Source: Sedimentisphaerales bacterium
GTDB lineage: Bacteria > Planctomycetota > Phycisphaerae > Sedimentisphaerales > Anaerobacaceae
Direction of reading: 5' to 3'
NCBI GenBank assembly: GCA_016936075.1
Contig: JAFGPS010000004.1
Span: forward strand, 1 to 64,000
DNA: 64,000 bases
In this document: in pieces, positions 1-8,000 of the stretch
How the letters are laid out: each line of letters starts with the position of its first letter
Numbering within the stretch: the stretch's first letter is position 1
Notes under the pieces: generated by a model
Database searches by the model: none
The model's input: only the letters and a program-made list of their open reading frames with translations
What the model was told of the DNA's origin: nothing
Translations under genes and position numbers: made by a program

Positions 1-193
1 ATGAAATCCTTTCCAATTATATTTTTACATGATAACATATTGAACATATAATATCATTGCTAAAAACATAATTGTGACACAGCCTGTTCACTCAACATGA
101 CAATAAATGGAAATTTCTTTTCTATATTATATACGCTTGCTTGCCTTGTTCCTTCAAAAGTTTAATATTTTTTGCGGATTATTTAACCTGCGG

Positions 194-721
194 CTATTCC
201 TCTGGTTTCCATTTAAGTTTGCTTATGTCTTCGGCTTTGATGAATTCGGTGTGTGTGTCGAGAAAAACTACGTTGCTTCCTTCTCCATTGTGGTTGTCTA
301 AAATTAACATTTCAGGCCCTCCGACCTGGTTCCAGCCGTGTTGTGTTTCGAAAAGCACAACAATATCAGGATCATTTGCTTCTCCGATTTCGGCGAGATA
401 TTTATTGATAGCAAAATTGCATGGTCCTTCCTTGGCTCCTTTACATCGGAAACTTTTAGGAGTTACATCACAATATTCAATTAATAAATCGCACCATTTT
501 TCAGGTGTCGGATAACCATCGAAATCATTGACATAAATCATCATTGCTTTGCCTAATCCAGACATATTTGTGCCGCAAATTAATCGAGGAGGTAACTGAT
601 GATTATAGGCTACAATACTCATTAGAAACATTGGGATTGCTAAAATTACAATTACAACAATAAGCGGTCTTATTACCATTAGAATATAATTGTTTTTCTT
701 CCCGCTTCTTTCTTCTTCCAT
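194..721 (-). CDS. H-X9-DG / DUF1559-like membrane-anchored protein
   Basis: This 175-residue protein has one N-terminal membrane segment (about residues 15-38). A Cys-Gly-Thr-Asn then leads into an SGLGKAMMIYVNDF-type helix and a Gly-Tyr-Pro. The C-terminus carries an H-N-x-E-G-x-N-V-V-F-L-D-x-H pattern. Planctomycete pseudopilin-like proteins of the DUF1559/H-X9-DG group share this layout, but the N-terminal prepilin cleavage motif (GFTLIE) is absent here. That suggests a membrane-anchored rather than processed form. It follows mrdA by 25 bases on the same strand, so it is probably the last gene of the mre operon. Its function is unknown; a link to cell-wall growth rests only on position. 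Confidence 0.75.
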   Translation of the reverse strand: MEEERSGKKNNYILMVIRPLIVVIVILAIPMFLMSIVAYNHQLPPRLICGTNMSGLGKAMMIYVNDFDGYPTPEKWCDLLIEYCDVTPKSFRCKGAKEGPCNFAINKYLAEIGEANDPDIVVLFETQHGWNQVGGPEMLILDNHNGEGSNVVFLDTHTEFIKAEDISKLKWKPEE

Positions 722-746
722 TTTGTTCTCCCTATCTAATATTATT

Positions 747-2810
747 TTATAATTTCAATTCTCCTATATAACCTGCTTCGATGCAGTATTGGATTATATC
801 TATGGCCAGAGGAGCTGCGTCGCTTGAGCCGTGCTGGCCGCCTTCGACTACTAATGCAAATGCGATTTTTCTTCCTTTGCTATCATTTGCAAAACCGCCG
901 AACCATGCGTGTTCGGGATCTTCAGTAGAGCCGGTCTTGCCATATATTTTTAAATCCTGCTCCCTGAAAGAATCAAGCATAGGCGAAAATTGGTCATAAG
1001 CCGTACCGCTTCTTTCATTTACTACCGCGTACATACCTTCATAGACAGTATCCATAGTGTGTTGAGAAATATTCAGCGGGTATTCTTTACTGATTGGCAC
1101 TAACTCCTTGAACAATCTCGGATTCATATATACTCCGCCTCGAGCAAGAGTCGCCATAGAATTAGCAGCCTGTAAAGGTGTCACTCGTAAATTGCTCTGG
1201 CCGATACCGAAACGTTTTTTGTCACGCTGTATTATTGGAGTTATTTCTTCGAGTGTTAAATTGGTGCTTTTGGGATTTATACTCGAAATTATTCCCGACG
1301 ATTCCCGTAAACTTCTTGAAAAATCAGGAAGGTAAGAAACAGTAGGGGATTCCAATATTTTATGCCCGTACCCGAAGCCGTATAACCAGTATTGAAGTGC
1401 AGAAGAACTCATCCTATCGGCAAGATGTGAGAAATACGCATTACAACTTCCTTTAATCGCATTACGGGCATTATTTTTATTTGTGCCCCACATTATATCA
1501 TGTCCCGAATGGCTATCTTTCCAAATCCAGCATCTGGGCCAACCTTCTTCGGGTTCACGGGCGGGGCAGCTTATGGATTCATCTGATGTAATAAGGCCTT
1601 CTTCCATGCCCGCAACGAGTATCAGGGGTTTTACAACAGAGCCCGGAGGATAATTTGCATATAAAGCACGATTAATTAGCGGATGGTGAATAATTCCATT
1701 CGGATCTCTTAGTGTATCGAAATCATACCTTGCTCGATTATTGTCGTAATTAGGAAGCGAAACCAGTGATAGTATGTCACCTGTTTCGACTTCAATCACA
1801 ACCGCGGCCATACCATCTCCAACATTAGGATCGAAAACATAAGATGCCATGAAATTTTCAATTCTCATTTGCAGTTCAATATCGAGAGTCAGCGTGACAT
1901 CCTGTCCGAAACTCGGCTTGGACTGGCTGGTAAGATTCTCGTCAATATCGTAATACACTTCTCCTCGCACGCCTCGAAGTATTGGTTCGCAGGCATATTC
2001 TACGCCGTCTAATCTGCCGCAAACTTCATCGGAGAGATAGCTCCTCAAGTTATCATTGATAAAGAGTGTTGTATTATCCGGAACCCGGCCAACCCATCCT
2101 ATAGTCTGGGCGGCTATGTTATCATATGGATAATGCCTTTTACCTTTGGAGATAACCTCGATTCCTTCGATATCCATAAATTCGAACTGTGCCGTAAAAA
2201 CATCATCGTTTGTTTCCAACTCGAAAAGCGAGAAGCTTTCTTTCATTTCAGGGGTACGGAATTCATATATCATAAGCAAACGCTCGTTTGGGTCGGGAAC
2301 CGCTTCTTCGAATGTCTGGTTTGGGTAATTATTTTTCCAGACACAGTATTTACGGACGTTCCATATTTTGTCGTTATGATATTTTATCTCCTGCTCTATT
2401 TCCGGAATACTCATTTTAAAGTGAGCGCACATTTCCATTACGATTTTTACCTGCTCGACTTTATTCTGGATTTCAATATTTGTATCGTAAAGCGCATTGG
2501 GGTCATTACTTTCTTTTGCCAGCAAACGTCTGCATTCAAGGTAGTTTGGATCCATGTATTGGCTGAGCTGGTAATCTATATTGAGCCAGTATGTCGGAAT
2601 GTCGGTAGCAAGGACTTTGTCATTTCTATCGAGTATTTCGCCTCTGACAGTCGCAAGTTTTTGGGTTTTTGCTCCCGCTTTTTTCAGCTTCCCAATTTCA
2701 ACCTGCACAGGGGAAAGAGGGAATAACTGCATTTGTGCCAGGCGAACTATGCAGGCCATAAACATCAGAGAACAGAAAACTATAAAGATTGAAATTCTTT
2801 TACTAAACAT
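747..2810 (-). CDS. mrdA: Penicillin-binding protein 2, elongation transpeptidase
   Basis: This is a 687-residue class B penicillin-binding protein that cross-links peptidoglycan during side-wall elongation. It has an N-terminal signal anchor (residues 5-25), a dimerisation domain and a C-terminal transpeptidase domain. The three active-site motifs are all visible: SVVK (Ser near 391), SCN (near 454) and KTGS (near 625). The length is near the usual 600-700. It starts three bases after the mreD stop codon, and the order mreB-mreC-mreD-mrdA is the conserved rod-complex operon, which supports PBP2 over the division homologue FtsI. A linker with several Asp/Asn/Pro-rich turns around residues 85-190 is longer than in enterobacterial PBP2. 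Confidence 0.95.
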   Translation of the reverse strand: MFSKRISIFIVFCSLMFMACIVRLAQMQLFPLSPVQVEIGKLKKAGAKTQKLATVRGEILDRNDKVLATDIPTYWLNIDYQLSQYMDPNYLECRRLLAKESNDPNALYDTNIEIQNKVEQVKIVMEMCAHFKMSIPEIEQEIKYHNDKIWNVRKYCVWKNNYPNQTFEEAVPDPNERLLMIYEFRTPEMKESFSLFELETNDDVFTAQFEFMDIEGIEVISKGKRHYPYDNIAAQTIGWVGRVPDNTTLFINDNLRSYLSDEVCGRLDGVEYACEPILRGVRGEVYYDIDENLTSQSKPSFGQDVTLTLDIELQMRIENFMASYVFDPNVGDGMAAVVIEVETGDILSLVSLPNYDNNRARYDFDTLRDPNGIIHHPLINRALYANYPPGSVVKPLILVAGMEEGLITSDESISCPAREPEEGWPRCWIWKDSHSGHDIMWGTNKNNARNAIKGSCNAYFSHLADRMSSSALQYWLYGFGYGHKILESPTVSYLPDFSRSLRESSGIISSINPKSTNLTLEEITPIIQRDKKRFGIGQSNLRVTPLQAANSMATLARGGVYMNPRLFKELVPISKEYPLNISQHTMDTVYEGMYAVVNERSGTAYDQFSPMLDSFREQDLKIYGKTGSTEDPEHAWFGGFANDSKGRKIAFALVVEGGQHGSSDAAPLAIDIIQYCIEAGYIGELKL

Positions 2811-2813
2811 TTT

Positions 2814-3290
2814 TTAATAGCGTCTTCGATTTCGATGAGTCTTAATTTTCATCCACCATGTACATGGTAAAAATAAAAACGGACCGACAATTGCAGAAAA
2901 AATTGCGGTTTTAAGAATATAACTAAATTCTATTGTACCGGCATGTTTAAGTGAATTCAAAATATTTGTACAAAATCCTGCAAGTATTGTCATGGCGATT
3001 ATCGAAGTTACCTGGTAGGGCACTTTTCTTAATGCGAAAACATGATTCAGATAGGATAGTGCAGTTCCAAGAATTCCGAAGCTTATCATTTGTGAACCCA
3101 TAGTGATACCTATCAAATCAGCGGCGAATCCAAGTATAAAAGAAGTGATAATTGCATCTGTCGTATTGTTGTAAATTGCGAAGAAAACAACCAAAATAAT
3201 AAGTAAGTCAGGTCTTAAATTGTAATTTGACAGGGTGGCCTGTGCTATTGTTGCCAAACAAACCAAAACTGCAAACCGGATCCATCGCAT
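2814..3290 (-). CDS. mreD: Rod shape-determining protein MreD
   Basis: This 158-residue, very hydrophobic protein has about five predicted membrane helices and a short basic C-terminal tail (KTHRNRRRY). That is the size and profile of MreD, the integral membrane component of the MreBCD elongasome. Primary sequence conservation in this family is low, so the assignment rests mainly on topology and position between mreC and mrdA. The gap to mreC is 23 bases and to mrdA three bases, implying one transcript. An Asn-Leu-Arg-Pro-Asp near residue 25 matches the conserved N-terminal MreD signature. Confidence 0.9.
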   Translation of the reverse strand: MRWIRFAVLVCLATIAQATLSNYNLRPDLLIILVVFFAIYNNTTDAIITSFILGFAADLIGITMGSQMISFGILGTALSYLNHVFALRKVPYQVTSIIAMTILAGFCTNILNSLKHAGTIEFSYILKTAIFSAIVGPFLFLPCTWWMKIKTHRNRRRY

Positions 3291-3313
3291 TTATATGTCC
3301 CTGGCAGGCTCGA

Positions 3314-4213
3314 TTATTGTTGCTGTTTTATTATTACTGCTATCTCGAATATTTCTTCCAGCTCCCATTTAGGTTTTACGGTTATGTCCCAGAGCAAAGG
3401 ATTTTTGTCATCTGGTTTGAACCTGGAAATTGTTCCTACAATCATATTTGAATCGAGAAAACCATTTCTAATCGATACAAACACATTTTGCCCAATTGAA
3501 ATTTTCTGCTCTCTCGAGACCATGCTGATTTTTGCGGTACCGTCACCATTTCCCTGCATTTTCAAATCCTGATTTAGCCCTTCAATTCGGACTGCTATTT
3601 GGGAATCAGGATTTGTAACTAACTGGACCTTTGCTTCTGCCATTTTAGGAGAAATATCTATAATTCTGCCGATAATACAATTTTTGCGTTCCAGAACAAA
3701 CTGTCCTATTCTGAGACCATTTGTTCCTTTGCATGATATAGCCAGATTACTATTTTTATTGTCTGCGATGGATACAGTACCAAGGATATATCCAACATTT
3801 TGTCCAACAACACTATTTAAGTTTGTAAGATGTTGAAAATCATCTGCTAATTTAATCAGTCTTTGTTCGAGATTATGATAACTATTTTCAAGTTCATCAT
3901 ATTTTTTCTTTGAAACAGTATCATTAAGATTTTGTTGTGTTCTATTCGAAAGAGAAAAATTTCTGCTTGCGCTTAGGGGTACATGGAATACACGTGCGAA
4001 AGCAAGTTGGAGTTTATTAGAAGAATCCTGTGGTATAAGATAAAAAATTACACTGGCTAACATGCACCAGATGAAAAGCATTCTTCTTGAGAGAGAGCCT
4101 TCTCTGTTTGTGCTGTTTCCGATAATCCTGGTTTTAATTTGCTTCCATGCCATATTCGTATTGCGTATTTTGTAGTGCGTATTGTGTAATGTGCATTGCG
4201 TTTTATTTCGCAT
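3314..4213 (-). CDS. mreC: Rod shape-determining protein MreC
   Basis: MreC bridges cytoplasmic MreB to periplasmic PBP2. This 299-residue version has a membrane helix near residues 45-65, a coiled coil (about 85-125) and a C-terminal double beta-barrel domain with the family's G-x-x-V-G-x-I and D-x-x-S-x-x-x-V-x pattern. The first 20 residues (rich in Asn, Thr, His) are translated from a dispersed repeat that fills the mreB-mreC junction. A second Met at position 21 (start 4153) begins the MAWKQIK segment that looks like the original N-terminus. Neither start has a good ribosome binding site, so the start is uncertain. Confidence 0.9.
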   Translation of the reverse strand: MRNKTQCTLHNTHYKIRNTNMAWKQIKTRIIGNSTNREGSLSRRMLFIWCMLASVIFYLIPQDSSNKLQLAFARVFHVPLSASRNFSLSNRTQQNLNDTVSKKKYDELENSYHNLEQRLIKLADDFQHLTNLNSVVGQNVGYILGTVSIADNKNSNLAISCKGTNGLRIGQFVLERKNCIIGRIIDISPKMAEAKVQLVTNPDSQIAVRIEGLNQDLKMQGNGDGTAKISMVSREQKISIGQNVFVSIRNGFLDSNMIVGTISRFKPDDKNPLLWDITVKPKWELEEIFEIAVIIKQQQ

Positions 4214-4237
4214 TACGCATTATGTACGACGCACTAC
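4154..4237. repeat. Dispersed word-like palindromic repeat at the mreB/mreC junction
   Basis: The segment is built from variants of the words CGTATTGCG and TGCGTATTG on one side and their reverse complements on the other, forming an imperfect fold-back. Close relatives occur inside lnt (9541-9636) and between the two clpP genes (about 18383-18475). It supplies the 5' codons of mreC if the upstream start is used. Confidence 0.7.
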
Positions 4238-4240
4238 GAA

Positions 4241-5296
4241 TTATTCCCATCCATATTCACTATGGTCCATAGTGTCCTTCCAAATTTCGAGATTTTCCAG
4301 GTAAACTGCGGTTCCTCTCGCGACACAGCTCAGTGGGTCATCTACTAATTCGACTTTCAGTCCGGTTGCGTTTGCAAGTATTGAATCCATTCCGCGAAGC
4401 ATTGAACCGCCGCCGCAGATATGAATTCCATTGTCGATAAGGTCCGCTGCCAATTCAGGTTCGGCTTTTTCAAGTGTCATTGTAACTGAGTCAATTATAG
4501 TTGAAATAGGGTCACGAAGTGCTTCTCGAATTTCCTCACTTGTTATAACAATTTTTCTCGGAAGACCTGAGATAGTATCGCGGCCCGCTATTTCCATTGT
4601 TAATTCTTCTTCAAGGGGAGCTACCGAGCCAATTTGTATTTTGACTTTTTCGGCTCGTGCGTCACCAATGAGAAGGTTATATGTTTTCTTGAGATGATTT
4701 ACTATTGATTCATCGAAGTCATCTCCGCCGATGCGGATTGATTCAGCGGTTGCGATATCAGCAAGACTCATGATTGCGATTTCGGTAGTTCCTCCGCCGA
4801 TATCGACAATCATCGAAGCAGTCGGGTCCGTAATAGGTAAACCAGCACCGATTCCAGCGGCCATAGGCTCATCAACAAGGAAAACTTTACGAGCGCCGGC
4901 ACGTTCAGCGCTATCAATTACAGCTCTTCGTTCTACTGCTGTAATACCGCTCGGTACGGCTATAACTACACGTGGCCTGACCAGACCGCCCCGGCCGTGA
5001 ACTTTACGTATGAAATAACCAAGCATTGCTTCTGTTATCTCGAAATCGCTTATTACCCCGTCTTTCAAGGGCCTTATAGCGCTGATTGAACCGGGGGTTT
5101 TACCAAGCATTTCACGGGCCACGAGGCCGACAGCTTCGCCGTTATTAAGAACAATATTTGTTCCTTTGCGAACAGCTACTACGGAGGGTTCGTTGAGGAC
5201 GATACCTTTGTCGCGGACACAAACCAAGGTATTGCAGGTACCAAGATCAATACCCATATCCATACTAAACCAGCCTAAAAATGTGTCCAGCAGCAC
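4241..5296 (-). CDS. mreB: Rod shape-determining protein MreB (actin-like)
   Basis: MreB polymerises under the inner membrane and organises the elongation machinery. The 351-residue protein contains the actin-fold phosphate loops: MGIDLGTCNT near the N-terminus, VDIGGGTTEIA in the middle and HICGGGSMLRGMD in the C-terminal lobe. The start is a GTG, preceded by an AGGAG ribosome binding site seven bases away, which fixes the start better than any downstream ATG. It is the first gene of mreBCD-mrdA and sits about 180 bases downstream of a near-consensus promoter. The length is normal. Confidence 0.97.
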   Translation of the reverse strand: MLLDTFLGWFSMDMGIDLGTCNTLVCVRDKGIVLNEPSVVAVRKGTNIVLNNGEAVGLVAREMLGKTPGSISAIRPLKDGVISDFEITEAMLGYFIRKVHGRGGLVRPRVVIAVPSGITAVERRAVIDSAERAGARKVFLVDEPMAAGIGAGLPITDPTASMIVDIGGGTTEIAIMSLADIATAESIRIGGDDFDESIVNHLKKTYNLLIGDARAEKVKIQIGSVAPLEEELTMEIAGRDTISGLPRKIVITSEEIREALRDPISTIIDSVTMTLEKAEPELAADLIDNGIHICGGGSMLRGMDSILANATGLKVELVDDPLSCVARGTAVYLENLEIWKDTMDHSEYGWE

Positions 5297-5331
5297 CTTA
5301 GACTCCTTTCATAAACAAAGTTTAGAACATT

Positions 5332-5439
5332 TTAGGGTAAAATTGCTTCTAATAAGGAATACATCATCTTAATAACATATTCTTCCCCAAAAAGCCGGAT
5401 TAGACATATCTTATGAAAGGCGCATCCGCATTCATTCAT
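5332..5439 (-). CDS. Possible 35-residue leader peptide upstream of mreB
   Basis: Inside the roughly 180-base mreB leader is an ATG-initiated 35-codon frame preceded by GGAG eight bases upstream. It starts MNECGCAFHK and ends with a hydrophobic tail. It has no recognisable family. The ribosome binding site and its place on the mreB transcript are the only support; it may be a chance frame. Confidence 0.3.
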   Translation of the reverse strand: MNECGCAFHKICLIRLFGEEYVIKMMYSLLEAILP

Positions 5440-5483
5440 GCCTAATCTCCAATAATTACAATCGAAAATTTCCAATTGTTCTC

Positions 5484-5512
5484 TATATATACAATTAGGT
5501 TGGAATTGTCAA
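5484..5512 (-). promoter_or_regulatory. Sigma-70 type promoter of the mreB operon
   Basis: Reading the minus strand, TTGACA (5507-5512) is followed by a 17-base spacer and TATATA (5484-5489). This is a near-consensus housekeeping promoter. Transcription would start near 5477, giving a leader of about 180 bases before the mreB GTG. Confidence 0.7.
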
Positions 5513-5522
5513 TAGAGATTTG

Positions 5523-5687
5523 TTATGGTTTGATAATTTTGAAGATAGTTCCGTATTGTGAATTGCACAGGAAAGTGACAAGTCCTGCTGTTGATAAAAC
5601 TACGAGGAAGGCTATGGCTAATAATGCCGTATATAAATTGTCCGGCACAAATACTTTTTTACCGCCTGCTGGAATAACCGGGCTCAT
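5523..5687 (-). CDS. Small single-pass membrane protein, 54 residues
   Basis: An ATG frame of 54 codons starts 21 bases after the stop of the coiled-coil gene upstream, with a GAGG ribosome binding site. The peptide begins MSPVIPAGGKK, has one membrane helix (about residues 20-42: ALLAIAFLVVLSTAG) and a short tail containing a Cys. Codon use and the hydrophobic block look like a real protein, and the antisense frame does not. It probably forms a two-gene operon with the coiled-coil protein. Function unknown. Confidence 0.65.
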   Translation of the reverse strand: MSPVIPAGGKKVFVPDNLYTALLAIAFLVVLSTAGLVTFLCNSQYGTIFKIIKP

Positions 5688-5708
5688 AAATATACCTCAA
5701 TAACTGTC

Positions 5709-6584
5709 TTAGAAATTAGTTTTTACTTTATCGCCTGCTTTCGGCATGATATTGGAAACAAGGTCAAGATAGCCAGATGACTGATCAGCATCTATTGTCG
5801 AAACTACGACATCGCAAACAAATGAGTTGTTGCGAATAACATGAAATCTCATATTTTTTTTCACGCCATGGGCCGAACCTTTGGATATGGATACTAAAGA
5901 ATCATCCGGTCTCACTTCTAATATAACTCCTTCAAGATCAATATCTTTAGTTGCCGGAGCCATTTCTGCCGAATTTGATGTCGCTGGTATTCCACCAAAA
6001 GGTGAAACTGAACGTTTATTGGCTGAAAGTAAAGTCTGGTCAAAATTATTCTGTAACTTTGTTTTTTCATCAATTAACAGCTTCTTTTCATTTTCTAATT
6101 GTGCGATTGTAGCATTTTGACTAACGACTTGTTCTTGTAATTCATTGATTTTGTTTGTGTTAGCTCTTTGTTGGTCAAGCAAATCAGCGACTTTAATTTC
6201 TGCGTTTTCGCGTAACTTATTATTCATTTCAACCGTTTTCACGTTATCAGATAATATTGCTGTTGCGTTTTCTAATCTTGTTTGAGCGTCAGCTAAATCA
6301 CTACTTAATTGGAATATTTCAGTATTCAAGCTATCTACTTCATTTTTATAATCTTCAATTTGGCTACTATAAGTATTTGTTGTTGCTTCCAGATTGGCTT
6401 GAATAGTATTTACCTGTTCTGCCTTATATGCATTATCTGATTTTAAAGACTGAATATCTTTATTTCTCGCATCGTATGCTTTTTTATAATTTGTAGCAGT
6501 ACCAACGTATGTAACTGTAATTCCACAAAGGAAAATTGAAGATAAAGTTAGTAAAACTACTAAGATTTTTGTAAGCGTGCTCAA
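5709..6584 (-). CDS. Membrane-anchored coiled-coil protein with C-terminal beta domain
   Basis: The 291-residue product has an N-terminal membrane anchor (residues 6-28), then a long coiled coil (about 35-195) rich in Asn, Gln, Lys and Glu. A low-complexity linker follows, then a compact beta-rich domain (about 215-291) with the pattern V-S-I-S-K-G-S-x-H-G-V-K-x-x-M-x-F. The last part resembles the FlgT-C/MreC-like beta domains that follow coiled coils in envelope proteins. The topology suggests a periplasmic structural protein. It precedes the 54-residue membrane protein and lies between the mre operon and the Lnt operon. No precise function can be assigned. Confidence 0.75.
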   Translation of the reverse strand: MSTLTKILVVLLTLSSIFLCGITVTYVGTATNYKKAYDARNKDIQSLKSDNAYKAEQVNTIQANLEATTNTYSSQIEDYKNEVDSLNTEIFQLSSDLADAQTRLENATAILSDNVKTVEMNNKLRENAEIKVADLLDQQRANTNKINELQEQVVSQNATIAQLENEKKLLIDEKTKLQNNFDQTLLSANKRSVSPFGGIPATSNSAEMAPATKDIDLEGVILEVRPDDSLVSISKGSAHGVKKNMRFHVIRNNSFVCDVVVSTIDADQSSGYLDLVSNIMPKAGDKVKTNF

Positions 6585-6885
6585 AACAAGCCCCTTTCAA
6601 TAGAATTGTATTTTTTTCTATTCACCCACTACCTTACTTTTAGGTTTTCGTGCGAAAAGAGCCCCCAGAAAAGGCTTCCTCCTCGCAAATAATGGTTTTT
6701 ATCAAAACCGGATATTTCCTGACATAAGTCAATAAACATCAATATATGTCCTACAATCGAACATATATAATATAATTTTACGCTTAAACGGGTAAAAGGT
6801 CAAGTGATTTTTGCCAAATAGCCCAAATTAAATAGATGATATTTTCATGATATGTTGAAATCCGATAATATGTTGCTTATTAGCA
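6585..6885. other. Intergenic stretch without a gene (301 bp)
   Basis: No coding frame is supported here. It is AT-rich and must hold the promoter of the coiled-coil gene (minus strand). A TTGACT occurs at about 6729 in minus orientation without a convincing -10 partner. I see no RNA gene. Confidence 0.5.
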
Positions 6886-7977
6886 TTAGAACTTGAGGGA
6901 AGATGTGAAAACAGCTTTTGCGGCAGCTAAACGAACTAAGGGTGATTCATTTTTCATAAGATCAGGTAAAAATTTTGTCAAATCTTTAGTACCGATTTCG
7001 CCTATTGCTAATGAAGTAAGAGTTAAAATTCGTTCCCTTGATTGCATATCCTGGCTCAGATAAAGTTTTTTCTGAAAAACTTCAAGAACAGCATTTTTGC
7101 CTTTTTTATTATTCATTTTCCCTAATTGTTCAGCCGCGGCAACGCGTATTTCAACAACCGGATCGCTGAGCATAGATAATAACGCGTTTTCTGCCTGTGG
7201 AGTTCCAAGAGCACCCATAGCCTTCACTCCTGTGTATCTAACGTCGTTAAAAGTACTAATTAACATTGCCCATATTGTTTCATAAATCTTTGTATCACCA
7301 AGCATAGCCAGAGCTTCAGCAGCCTGGTATGAAACCATATCGCTTGAATCAGGGTTTTCCATAAGCTTACGAAGCAGTTGTATTGAGCTCTTATCGCCGA
7401 TTTTGCCTAAAAGTAAAGCGGAATTGGCTTTTATGGTCTGGTTTTCATTACTATTGACTGATTCTCGAAGTACCTGAAGGTATTCGGGATGACCAAGTCT
7501 TGCCATTGCGTACGAAGCCGCGACTAATACATTAGGATCTCTATCCCTTAGTAATTCGTTTATTGAGTTTAATGCAGGTGCATATTGCATTTCCCCGATA
7601 GCTACAGCGGCGGAGAATCTTACTGGAACAAACCTGTCCTTAAGCATATTGTGAATTGTTGGTAAATAGTTTTCCTGCTTTGTGTTAGCAGAAATCTCTA
7701 TTGCATTTACTCTTATTAAAGGATTATCGGAGTTTAGTGAGTCGTTAATGATTTTATAAGCTTCTATTTGTGTCTCAGTCAAGCCGGATTTTGCATTTTT
7801 GGTATTAGCACCGCATCCTGAGAGAAAAATACCTAATATAAAAAAGCCGATAATAAGGATTCTTCCTGATGGTATTTTGTAACACTTTATGCCAAATGGA
7901 GATACAGACTTCGCATAAGCTTGTTTCCAGCTTTTTGACCTGTATTCTATATTCTGTATTCTGTTTTCTTTAATCAT
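6886..7977 (-). CDS. HEAT-repeat lipoprotein
   Basis: The 363-residue protein has a hydrophobic signal segment ending in a lipobox (F-L-S-G-C near residue 55). About seven HEAT/PBS-type helical repeats follow, recognisable as V-R-x-x-A-x-x-x-L-G-x-M/I with alternating helices. Such proteins usually act as scaffolds in the envelope. It lies 23 bases downstream of lnt, the enzyme that acylates lipoproteins, so the two are probably co-transcribed. The 40 or so residues before the signal helix include a repeat-derived IQNIEYRSKS stretch, giving an unusually long n-region. The true start may be a non-ATG codon downstream. Confidence 0.8.
   Translation of the reverse strand: MIKENRIQNIEYRSKSWKQAYAKSVSPFGIKCYKIPSGRILIIGFFILGIFLSGCGANTKNAKSGLTETQIEAYKIINDSLNSDNPLIRVNAIEISANTKQENYLPTIHNMLKDRFVPVRFSAAVAIGEMQYAPALNSINELLRDRDPNVLVAASYAMARLGHPEYLQVLRESVNSNENQTIKANSALLLGKIGDKSSIQLLRKLMENPDSSDMVSYQAAEALAMLGDTKIYETIWAMLISTFNDVRYTGVKAMGALGTPQAENALLSMLSDPVVEIRVAAAEQLGKMNNKKGKNAVLEVFQKKLYLSQDMQSRERILTLTSLAIGEIGTKDLTKFLPDLMKNESPLVRLAAAKAVFTSSLKF
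7930..7972. repeat. Word-like tandem repeat at the 5' end of the HEAT lipoprotein gene
   Basis: Tandem variants of TATTCTATATTCTG and GTATTCTG lie in the first codons of the lipoprotein gene. This belongs to the same class of short degenerate word repeats as those in lnt and between the clpP genes. Confidence 0.55.
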
Positions 7978-8000
7978 ATCCGGCTGTTCCGATTATTAAT

